NCBI RefSeq assembly: GCF_019924635.1 | Contig: NZ_CP065037.1 | Coordinates: forward strand, 2,232,001-2,296,000 | DNA length: 64,000 bases | Direction of reading: 5' to 3' | DNA from: Leifsonia sp. ZF2019 | Lineage (GTDB): Bacteria; Actinomycetota; Actinomycetes; Actinomycetales; Microbacteriaceae | The notes under the pieces: generated by a model | The model's input: the letters and a program-made list of their open reading frames with translations, nothing else | Databases searched by the model: none | Told to the model about the DNA's origin: nothing | Shown: piece by piece, positions 16,249-23,480 of the stretch | Layout of the letters: every line of letters begins with the position of its first letter | How positions within the stretch are numbered: the stretch's first letter is position 1 | Program-made: the position numbers and the translations under genes

Positions 16249-18246
16249 CTACGAGTGGTTGTGCGCGGAGGGCAGGCGCTCGGCCCACCAGTCCAGGATG
16301 ATGTCGAACCGGTCGCGGCGATGGCGGGGGCGCCCGCTGCGGCTCAGCTCGTGGTCCTCACCCGGGAACACGACGAGCTCGGCCTCTGCCCCGTTGCGCT
16401 TGAGGGCGGCGTAATAGCGCTCGGCCTGCGGGAGGGGGCAGCGCAGATCGTCGGCGGAGTGCATGACCAGGGTCGGCGTGCGCACCTGTTCGACGACGGC
16501 CTGCGGGCTCTGCGAGCGGACCAGTTCCGGGTCTGTGCCGGTGTACTCGTCGCCGAAGAAACTGCCGATGTCGCTGGTGCCGACGAACGCTTCGGGGTCC
16601 AGGAAGCCCCGCTCGACGATGGCGGCGGCGAAGCGATGGTCGTGCGCGATCGTCCAGGCCGTCAGGTAGCCGCCGTACGAGCCGCCCATGATACCGACGC
16701 GCTCACCGTCCAGGCCGAGGGTCTGCTCCACGACGCCGTCGAGGAAGTCGAGAACGTCCGCCATGTCGACCGTGCCCATCCGCTGCCGGATCACACGGCC
16801 GTGCTGCTGCCCGTAGCCCGCGGCACCGCGCGGATTGGACATCACGACCGCGTAGCCGGCGGCGGCGTACACCTGCGCCTCGTCGAACAGCGCTCCGGTG
16901 TACGCCGCGTAGGGACCGCCGTGGATGTTCAGGAGCACAGGATGCGGTCCCTCCCCCTCCGGCACCACCACCCAGCCGTGAACAGGGTAGCCGTCGCGCG
17001 CGGTGACCGTGATCTCCCGTGGGGCGATCACGCCGGCGGCCCGGAGCGGAGCGGAGAAGTCCGTCAGGCGACGCACGCCGTCGGGTCCGAGAACGGCGAC
17101 ATCGCCCGCGGTCGAGGCGTCCGCGATGCTCAGGACCACGACCTCACCGGCCGCGGCGACGCCGCCGACCACGGTCGTGTCGTTGGTCAGCCGGGTCGAC
17201 TCCCCCGCCGCGGTGACCTCGGTGAGGACGAGAGCGCCGCGGCGACGGTCGCGGACCAGCACGGAGTCGTCGCGATAGGCGACGATATCCGACTCGGTGA
17301 AGTCCTGCGTCTCGGGATCGGTGAGGCGCCGCGGTGCCGCACCCGGCACGTCGATCACGGAGAGGGCGGCGTTGCGGGCGACGAAGTCGCGACCGGACTC
17401 CCCCACCTCCTGCGCCAGGAAGTACAGCGCGCCGTTCAGACCGTACGAGACCCCGGCCACCGACAGATCACCGTGCGCGCCGGTGGCATCGACCGGGTCG
17501 CGGGACCCGTCGACGGGCACCAGGAAGACGCTCGACCGGAGGTCGTCGTCGCGGGAGGCGTGACGCGCCGAAACGAAGGCCAGCGTGGACCCGTCCGGCG
17601 AGAACGCGATCGACCCGTCGTCCCACGGGCCGTCGGTGAGCTGTGCGGCTTCGGGCACGCTCGGGGCGGGCGCGCTGGACCCGTCCGCCTCGGCGATCGG
17701 CATCACAGCGGGCTCGGCCCAGACGTCCGGCACCGGCACGAGGAAGATGTGCGCCCGGCGGTCGGTGATGTAGCCGAGGCCGTTCGCGCGGTAGTTCAGG
17801 ATGTCGAAGCGACGGGGACGCTCGCTCGCCGCGTCGATCCCCTCGACGGTGCCGTAACGGCCCTGCTCGGGCACCCGGCTGACGAACGCGATGGAGCGGC
17901 CGTCCGGTGCCCAGACGAACTCCGAGACGCCGAGCCTGCGGTCGGTGACCTGCACCGGCTCACCACCCGCCGCGTCAGCCACGAACACCTGCGGCGCGGC
18001 AGCGGGTGCGGACCGCAGGAACGCGAGAAGACGACCGTCGGGAGAGAAGCGGGGCGCGGTGTCGCGGAAGCCGCGGGTCAGCCGGCGGGGCGCGGCGTGA
18101 CCGACCAGCGGGATGGTCCAGAGCTGTCCGACCGTGGCGTCGGCGGCGAGGGAGGGATGCGTCACCGACACGACCGCGCGCCCACCTCCGGGGTGCACGG
18201 TCGGGGCGGAGACGGCGGTCAGCAGTTCGAGGTCGGCGGCCTTCAC
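16249..18246 (-). CDS. S9-family prolyl oligopeptidase-like serine peptidase
   Basis: The 665-residue protein has an N-terminal beta-propeller built of WD40/TolB-like repeats (APRFSPDGRLLAFLRS, SEFVWAPDGRSIAFVSR, AFSPDGSTLAFVSAR) and a C-terminal alpha/beta hydrolase. The nucleophile motif is GIMGGSYGGYLTAW, the acid is in HSADDLRCPL, and the histidine is in FPGEDHELSRSGRP. It should be a cytosolic acylaminoacyl- or dipeptidyl-type peptidase. The start is GTG 18246 with GGAGG nearby. It lies 10 nt after the SDR gene, probably in one transcript. Confidence 0.9.
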   Translation of the reverse strand: MKAADLELLTAVSAPTVHPGGGRAVVSVTHPSLAADATVGQLWTIPLVGHAAPRRLTRGFRDTAPRFSPDGRLLAFLRSAPAAAPQVFVADAAGGEPVQVTDRRLGVSEFVWAPDGRSIAFVSRVPEQGRYGTVEGIDAASERPRRFDILNYRANGLGYITDRRAHIFLVPVPDVWAEPAVMPIAEADGSSAPAPSVPEAAQLTDGPWDDGSIAFSPDGSTLAFVSARHASRDDDLRSSVFLVPVDGSRDPVDATGAHGDLSVAGVSYGLNGALYFLAQEVGESGRDFVARNAALSVIDVPGAAPRRLTDPETQDFTESDIVAYRDDSVLVRDRRRGALVLTEVTAAGESTRLTNDTTVVGGVAAAGEVVVLSIADASTAGDVAVLGPDGVRRLTDFSAPLRAAGVIAPREITVTARDGYPVHGWVVVPEGEGPHPVLLNIHGGPYAAYTGALFDEAQVYAAAGYAVVMSNPRGAAGYGQQHGRVIRQRMGTVDMADVLDFLDGVVEQTLGLDGERVGIMGGSYGGYLTAWTIAHDHRFAAAIVERGFLDPEAFVGTSDIGSFFGDEYTGTDPELVRSQSPQAVVEQVRTPTLVMHSADDLRCPLPQAERYYAALKRNGAEAELVVFPGEDHELSRSGRPRHRRDRFDIILDWWAERLPSAHNHS

Positions 18247-18256
18247 ATCCGCCTCC

Positions 18257-19027
18257 TTACTCGTCGACCGGGGTGAAGCCGGCGACGTCGCCCACCAGGC
18301 GCGTGTGGTCGGCCGGGATCGGGTCGACCGCCGCCGCCGCGACCTCTGCCGCGAACTCGCTGACGTTGTAGAGCTTGCCTGCGGCCTCCTTGCGGGCCTC
18401 GATCGCTCCCGGATTCAGCCGGTTGAGCAGGGTCGCCGTGATGGTGCCCTCGATCATGTCACCGGAGACGACGACGAACTCGACGCCCTTCTCCTCCAGG
18501 GTCGGGAGCAGGGCGCGCAGGGCGTCCTCGCCCGCGCGCTTGCTCAGCGCCACCGCCTCGTACTCGGGCATCGTCGGCGTGGTGCGGATGAAGTGCGCCT
18601 GGTGGCTCGTCACGAACACGACGCGCGAGCCCGCACCCAGAAGAGGGAGCGCGGCCGTCAGCGTGTTGACCTGCGCGTCGCGGTTCAGCTGCATGGCGTA
18701 GTCCTCGGCCATGCCCGACTCCATGCCGCCCGAGGCGTTCAGCACGAGGACGTCGAGGCCGCCCCACTCCTGCGCCACGGTGTCGAACATCGCGCCGACC
18801 GAGGCCGGATCGGTGAGGTCCGCACCGACGGTGAGCACCGTCGCGCCCTCGGCGCGCAGGGCGTCGGCGAGCTTGACCGCGCGCGCCTCCTTGTTGCGGT
18901 AGTTGATCACGACGCTCGCGCCGGCGCCCGCGAGGTACTGCGCGGTGTCGGCGCCGATACCGCGGGACGAACCGGTGACGAGGGCGCGCTTTCCAGCGAG
19001 CGAGCCGGGGGCGAGGGGGTTGGACAC
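18257..19027 (-). CDS. SDR-family oxidoreductase
   Basis: The 256-residue Rossmann enzyme has TGSSRGIGADTAQYLA for the cofactor phosphates and VLVLNASGG in place of NNAG. The catalytic region reads VTSHQAH then PEYEAVALSKRAGEDALR: tyrosine and lysine are separated by six residues instead of the classical YxxxK, so catalysis may differ. The start is GTG 19027 with TAGGAG 5 nt upstream; the frame is open further upstream, but that stretch is antisense to the nfeD gene. No substrate can be named. Confidence 0.85.
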   Translation of the reverse strand: MSNPLAPGSLAGKRALVTGSSRGIGADTAQYLAGAGASVVINYRNKEARAVKLADALRAEGATVLTVGADLTDPASVGAMFDTVAQEWGGLDVLVLNASGGMESGMAEDYAMQLNRDAQVNTLTAALPLLGAGSRVVFVTSHQAHFIRTTPTMPEYEAVALSKRAGEDALRALLPTLEEKGVEFVVVSGDMIEGTITATLLNRLNPGAIEARKEAAGKLYNVSEFAAEVAAAAVDPIPADHTRLVGDVAGFTPVDE

Positions 19028-19144
19028 GAAGACTCCTAGAGTGTGCGGAAAACTGCATCCTGAGACTACCAAGTGGGTTCGTGTCGCCCACTCCCGCACC
19101 TGATAGGTTCGAGGCGGGACGCGCGCTGGGAAGGGGGCCGGACG

Positions 19145-19660
19145 ATGGACATCACATCCTTCGCGTGGATCGCCTGGCTGGTGCTGATCCTGATCTTCGT
19201 CATCATCGAGATGCTCACCCTCGACTTCGTCTTCCTGATGATCGCGGTGGGCAGCGTGGGCGGTCTGCTCTCCGGCCTCGTGGGAACTCCGTGGTGGGGC
19301 CAGCTGATCGTCGCAGCGGTGCTCTCGGTCCTGCTCCTCTTCTTCATCCGTCCCCCGCTGCTGCGGCTGCTCAAGCGCGGCGGCGACCCGGCCAAGAGCA
19401 ACGTGGCCGCGCTGATCGGGATGGGCGGCCTCGTCGTCTCGACCGTCTCGCGCACCGGTGGGCAGGTGAAGCTCGCCGTCGGCGAGACATGGACGGCGCG
19501 GCTGTCGCAGCCCACCCCGCTCGTCGTCTCCGGCGCGGCGACGGAACTCGTCCCCGGCGAGCACGTCGTCGTCGTCGCCATCGAGGGCGCCACCGCCGTC
19601 GTCGTCCCCGCCCCGGTGTCCACAGGCACCGACGGCATCACCGAGAGGAGCGCGTCGTGA
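19145..19660 (+). CDS. NfeD-family membrane protein
   Basis: The 171-residue protein has two to three N-terminal membrane segments (WIAWLVLILIFVIIEMLTL, FLMIAVGSVGGLLSGLVG, LIVAAVLSVLLLFFI) and a C-terminal OB-fold domain (ALIGMGGLVVSTVSRTGGQVKL). NfeD proteins are partners of SPFH proteins in membrane microdomain organisation. That fits the next gene, whose GTG overlaps this stop by 3 nt. ATG 19145 was chosen for the GGAAGGGGG upstream. Confidence 0.87.
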   Translation: MDITSFAWIAWLVLILIFVIIEMLTLDFVFLMIAVGSVGGLLSGLVGTPWWGQLIVAAVLSVLLLFFIRPPLLRLLKRGGDPAKSNVAALIGMGGLVVSTVSRTGGQVKLAVGETWTARLSQPTPLVVSGAATELVPGEHVVVVAIEGATAVVVPAPVSTGTDGITERSAS

Positions 19661-20637
19661 CCGATGCCAGCCAGATCGTCGTGACCGTCGTGGTGATCGT
19701 GATCGTCGCGATCATCGCGATCTTCGTCCTGGTCACCCTCTTCCGGGCGATCCGCATCATCCCGCAGGCCCGCGCCGGCGTGGTCGAGCGGCTCGGCCGC
19801 TACCACAAGACGCTGACGCCCGGTCTGAACGTGGTCGTCCCCTTCGTCGACAAGGTGCGCCCCCTCATCGACATGCGCGAGCAGGTCGTGTCGTTCCCGC
19901 CACAGCCCGTCATCACCGAGGACAATCTCGTCGTCTCGATCGACACGGTCGTCTACTTCCAGGTCACCGATGCACGCGCTGCGACATACGAGATCGCCAA
20001 CTACCTGGGCGCCGTCGAGCAGCTCACGACCACCACGCTCCGCAACGTGGTCGGCGGTCTCAACCTGGAGGCGGCGCTCACCAGCCGCGACAACATCAAC
20101 GGTCAGCTTCGGGTCGTGCTCGACGAGGCGACCGGCAAGTGGGGCATACGCGTCTCCCGGGTGGAGCTGAAGGCGATCGATCCGCCGCTCTCGATCCAGG
20201 ACTCGATGGAGAAGCAGATGCGCGCCGAGCGTGACCGCCGGGCGCTCATCCTCACCGCCGAGGGCACGAAGCAGTCCGAGATCCTCAACGCGGAGGGTCT
20301 GCGTCAGGCCGCCATCCTGCGCGCGGAGGGCGACGCCAAGGCCGCCGTCCTGCGTGCCGAAGGAGAGGCGCAGGCGATCACGACCGTCTTCAGCGCCATC
20401 CACGAGGGGAACCCCGACAACCTCCTGCTCGCCTACCAGTACCTCCAGACGCTGCCCAAGCTGGCCGAGGGCGAGGCGAACAAGCTCTGGATCATCCCGA
20501 GCGAGCTGACGGAGGCGCTGAAGGGGATCGGAAAGGCGTTCGGGGAAAAGGGCGCACCTGCCGCCGCGGCCGGACCGGAGGTCGAAGTCACCGCGGCCCC
20601 GTCGAGCACCACTGCTCCGTCCGCTCCCCCGGCGTGA
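19657..20637 (+). CDS. SPFH/Band 7 (stomatin-like) protein
   Basis: The 326-residue protein has one N-terminal membrane anchor (residues 7-29), then an SPFH domain (GVVERLGRYHKTLTPGLNVVVPF, REQVVSFPPQPVITEDNLVV) and an Ala/Glu-rich coiled coil (LTAEGTKQSEILNAEGLRQA and two further AEG repeats). The C-terminal tail is rich in Pro, Ala and Ser. It probably forms oligomeric membrane scaffolds with the NfeD protein. GAGAGGAG lies 6 nt before the GTG start. The next gene overlaps its stop. Confidence 0.92.
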   Translation: MTDASQIVVTVVVIVIVAIIAIFVLVTLFRAIRIIPQARAGVVERLGRYHKTLTPGLNVVVPFVDKVRPLIDMREQVVSFPPQPVITEDNLVVSIDTVVYFQVTDARAATYEIANYLGAVEQLTTTTLRNVVGGLNLEAALTSRDNINGQLRVVLDEATGKWGIRVSRVELKAIDPPLSIQDSMEKQMRAERDRRALILTAEGTKQSEILNAEGLRQAAILRAEGDAKAAVLRAEGEAQAITTVFSAIHEGNPDNLLLAYQYLQTLPKLAEGEANKLWIIPSELTEALKGIGKAFGEKGAPAAAAGPEVEVTAAPSSTTAPSAPPA

Positions 20638-21386
20638 GCTTCCTGGATGGACCGGGCCCTCGCGTCATCGCGCATCGCGGGCTCGCGATCGAGGCGCCCG
20701 AGAACACACTGCTGGCGTTCCTCAAGGCGCTCACGGCGGGGGCGACCCACCTCGAGACGGACGTGCACGCCTCCGCCGACGGGGTCGCCGTCGTCTGCCA
20801 CGACCCCGACCTGACCCGTGTGGCGGGCCGGCCCGCCCGCGTCGCCGATCTGCGGATGTCGGAACTCCGGCGCATCGACCTCGGAGGCGGGCAGGTGTTC
20901 TCCTCGCTCGCCGAGACGCTGGACACCTTCCCGGAGGCGCGCTTCAACCTCGACATCAAGGACGAGCGCGCCGCCGCGTCCGCCGTCGACGCCATCCGCT
21001 CCACCCGGGCGATCGACCGCGTGCTGGTGACGAGCTTCTCGCGACGGCGGCGCGAGTCCGTCTCCGCACGGCTGCCCGGCGTCGCGACCTCCCCCTCGGT
21101 CCCGGAGTTCGCGCCCGCACTGCTCGCCGCGAAAGCGGGACTCACCCCACTGGTCCGGCGGGCGCTGCACCCCTTCGTGGCCGTGCAGGTGCCGGAACGA
21201 CAAGGACCGCTGCGGGTGATCACCGCCCGCACGGTGCGCGCCGTCCACGCCGCCGGCGCCGAAGTGCACGTGTGGACGGTGAACGACGTGGCGGACATGG
21301 AGCGTCTGCTCGACCTCGGCGTCGACGGCATCGTGACCGATCGCTGCGACGTCCTGGCGGCGCTCGTCGCCTCCCGTGGCCTGTGA
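20634..21386 (+). CDS. Glycerophosphodiester phosphodiesterase
   Basis: The 250-residue TIM-barrel enzyme has the GDPD signature VIAHRGLAIEAPENTLLAF (catalytic His and metal-binding Glu), ETDVHASADGVAVVCHDPDLTR, and the C-terminal VHVWTVNDVADMERLLDLGVDGIVTD. It should hydrolyse glycerophosphodiesters to glycerol 3-phosphate and an alcohol. There is no signal peptide, so the enzyme is cytosolic. The GTG start overlaps the preceding stop (GTGA), placing it third in the nfeD-SPFH-GDPD operon. Confidence 0.9.
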   Translation: MSFLDGPGPRVIAHRGLAIEAPENTLLAFLKALTAGATHLETDVHASADGVAVVCHDPDLTRVAGRPARVADLRMSELRRIDLGGGQVFSSLAETLDTFPEARFNLDIKDERAAASAVDAIRSTRAIDRVLVTSFSRRRRESVSARLPGVATSPSVPEFAPALLAAKAGLTPLVRRALHPFVAVQVPERQGPLRVITARTVRAVHAAGAEVHVWTVNDVADMERLLDLGVDGIVTDRCDVLAALVASRGL

Positions 21387-21429
21387 GTCTCCTGGGACGC
21401 TGTGAGCGTCCTGAGAGATCGACTCCACA

Positions 21430-21456
21430 GGAAAGACAATCCCCAGCTTGACGGTT
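21430..21456 (+). promoter_or_regulatory. SigR/SigH-type promoter before rbpA
   Basis: GGAAA at 21430-21434 and GTT at 21454-21456 are separated by 19 bp. This matches the GGAAT-N18/19-GTT promoters of the actinobacterial thiol-oxidative-stress sigma factor SigR/SigH, to which Streptomyces rbpA is known to belong. A hairpin (GGACGCT-GTG-AGCGTCC, 21395-21411) upstream could end the preceding operon. Confidence 0.6.
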
Positions 21457-21494
21457 TATAACTGTGAGGATTCGCGCGAAGAGGAGACCACACG

Positions 21495-21866
21495 ATGGCA
21501 GATCGCAGTTTGCGCGGCATGAGGCTCGGCGCCCAGAGCTTACAAAGTGAAGAAGGCGTCGTCTACTCTCCGCGCACCCGTTACACCTACCTGTGCACAG
21601 AATGCGGCCAGGAGACCGAGACCGTGTTCTCGGCCGAGGCCGAGGCACCCGACGCCTGGGAGTGCCGCCACTGCGGGCACGAAGCCCGGCTGCTCGTCGG
21701 CGACACCCCTGTCGAGGTCGACCACTCCGACGTCAAGGCGCCGCGCAGTCACTGGGACATGCTCCTGGAGCGCCGCACCCGCGACGAGCTGGAGGAGCTG
21801 CTGGAGGAGCGTCTGCAGTACCTGCGGGCGCGCCGCGGCACCGGGGAGCGCAAGCACAGCGCCTGA
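21495..21866 (+). CDS. rbpA: RNA polymerase-binding protein RbpA
   Basis: The 123-residue protein has the RbpA layout: the N-terminal SLRGMRLGAQSLQSEEGV, a central zinc-ribbon-like domain (YLCTECGQETETVFSAEAE, WECRHCG) and the C-terminal sigma-interaction helix (HWDMLLERRTRDELEELLEERL). RbpA is an actinobacterial factor that stabilises the open complex with the principal sigma factor. Both CxxC pairs are present. GAGGAG precedes the ATG. It is a single gene with a SigR-type promoter and a terminator directly after it. Confidence 0.96.
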   Translation: MADRSLRGMRLGAQSLQSEEGVVYSPRTRYTYLCTECGQETETVFSAEAEAPDAWECRHCGHEARLLVGDTPVEVDHSDVKAPRSHWDMLLERRTRDELEELLEERLQYLRARRGTGERKHSA

Positions 21867-21882
21867 CCCCCGGCTACGACTC

Positions 21883-21917
21883 GAGGCCGCTCTCACCACA
21901 CCGGTGGGAGCGGCCTC
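21883..21917. terminator. Bidirectional terminator between rbpA and lnt
   Basis: GAGGCCGCTC (21883-21892) pairs with GAGCGGCCTC (21908-21917), with inner CACC/GGTG pairing. The right arm contains the last codons of the convergent lnt gene. Confidence 0.8.
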
Positions 21918-23443
21918 TTCGCGTGCGGGAACGGGTTCCTGCGTGCTCCGAAGGCGACCAGCAGCCCGAAGAGACCCAGGCCGGCCGCGAGGTACTCGAT
22001 CCCGCGGCTGAGCAGCGTCGCCGGCGTCGTGGTGGTGCCGAGCGGAACGTCGGCGATCATGTGGCCGGGCTTGAATGGCGCGATCTCCGAGATCGTCCGG
22101 CCGTCCGGCCCGATGATCTGGCTGCTGCCGACCGTCGAGATGTTCACGAGCGCGCGGCCCGACTCGATCGCGCGCAGACGGGCGATCGCCAGCTGCTGCT
22201 GGTTCTCGTCCGTCTCGCCGAAGTCGGCGTTGTTCGTCTGCGCCAGGATGACCTGAGCGCCACCCTGCATCATGTCGGTGAGGAGCTGGTCGTCGACGAT
22301 GTCGAAGCAGATCGAGATGCCGGCGCGAACACCTCCGATATCGAACACGTTGTCGCGCGTGCCCGGCGTGTAGTCGCGACCGATCAGGTCGATCAGGCCG
22401 GGCGCGAACGGCCGCCAGAACGCGCGATCGGGCACGTACTCGCCGAACGGGACCGGGTGCTTCTTGTCGTAGTAGTCGACGGCCCCCTTGCCCGCCTCCC
22501 ACTGCAGGGAGGTGTTGAAGTACTTGCCGTCGCGGTAGGTGATGGTGCCCACGACGAAGGTCGCGTCCATCCTCCGGCTGAGTGCGTCGAGGATCGCGGC
22601 CGACGACGGATCGCGCGTGGGATCGGGCAGCGCCGCCCCTTCCGGCCACACGACGATGTCGGCCTTCTGGTCCGCGATCTTCAGCGTCTCGGCGACCTGC
22701 GCGTCGAGCACCGCCCCGACCGGAGCGTCGTCGAAGTAGCCGGCCGGACCGTTGCCCTGCACGGCCGCGATACGCGTCGTCCCGTGCGTCGGCGTCGGCC
22801 ATGACGGAATGGCGAGGACGAGCGCCACCGCGGCACCGGCGACGAGTGCCCGCGGCGTCGTCCGCAGGTCGATCGCGAACGTCAGCTCGATCAGGAGCGC
22901 GATCAGCCACACCATCAGGAAGCTCAGGCCGGAGATGCCGAGCCACGCGGCGAGCGGCGCGAACGGGCTCTCCGACTGGGACTCGGCCACCCTCCCCCAG
23001 GAGAACCCGCCGTACGGCCAGGTGCCGGTCACGTACTCGCGCAGCACCCACAGTCCCGACACGATCACGGGCACGAGCCCGAGGCGGCCGCCGACCCCCG
23101 GCCACGCGCGCGGCACCCAGCGGTAGGCCAGTGTGATCAGGACGCCCCCGACGCCCCAGAACAGCGCTTCCAGGGTCGACAGCGCGACCCACGGGACCGG
23201 CCCGAGGTAGAGCGCGGTCCACGCCACATGGACCAGGTAGAACGACTCCCCTGCCAGCCAACCGACGAGGAAGGCGGAGCCGGCCCGGCGCCCGCGCTGC
23301 GCGAGCAGCACCATCGCGATGCCGACGAAGGTGAGCGGCCACCAGTCCTTGTCCGGAAAGCCGGCGTCGAGCACCGGCCCGGCGGCCACCGCCAGGAGGA
23401 TCGCGAGCCAGAGCGGGAACGGGGCGCGCGGCGATCGGGTCAC
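21893..23443 (-). CDS. lnt: Apolipoprotein N-acyltransferase
   Basis: The 516-residue protein has about six N-terminal membrane helices followed by a nitrilase-type domain and a last helix near the C-terminus. The catalytic triad residues are visible: Glu in VVWPEGAALPD, Lys in DYYDKKHPVPFGEYVP, Cys in AGISICFDIVDD. It N-acylates the diacylglyceryl-cysteine of lipoproteins. The start was set at GTG 23443 because a TAGGCT box lies 8 nt upstream and the first helix begins soon after; the open frame further upstream overlaps the helY coding region. Confidence 0.9.
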   Translation of the reverse strand: MTRSPRAPFPLWLAILLAVAAGPVLDAGFPDKDWWPLTFVGIAMVLLAQRGRRAGSAFLVGWLAGESFYLVHVAWTALYLGPVPWVALSTLEALFWGVGGVLITLAYRWVPRAWPGVGGRLGLVPVIVSGLWVLREYVTGTWPYGGFSWGRVAESQSESPFAPLAAWLGISGLSFLMVWLIALLIELTFAIDLRTTPRALVAGAAVALVLAIPSWPTPTHGTTRIAAVQGNGPAGYFDDAPVGAVLDAQVAETLKIADQKADIVVWPEGAALPDPTRDPSSAAILDALSRRMDATFVVGTITYRDGKYFNTSLQWEAGKGAVDYYDKKHPVPFGEYVPDRAFWRPFAPGLIDLIGRDYTPGTRDNVFDIGGVRAGISICFDIVDDQLLTDMMQGGAQVILAQTNNADFGETDENQQQLAIARLRAIESGRALVNISTVGSSQIIGPDGRTISEIAPFKPGHMIADVPLGTTTTPATLLSRGIEYLAAGLGLFGLLVAFGARRNPFPHAKRPLPPVW

Positions 23444-23480
23444 GAAGGGAGAGCCTAAGGCATCCGGCTCGGCGCCCCGC

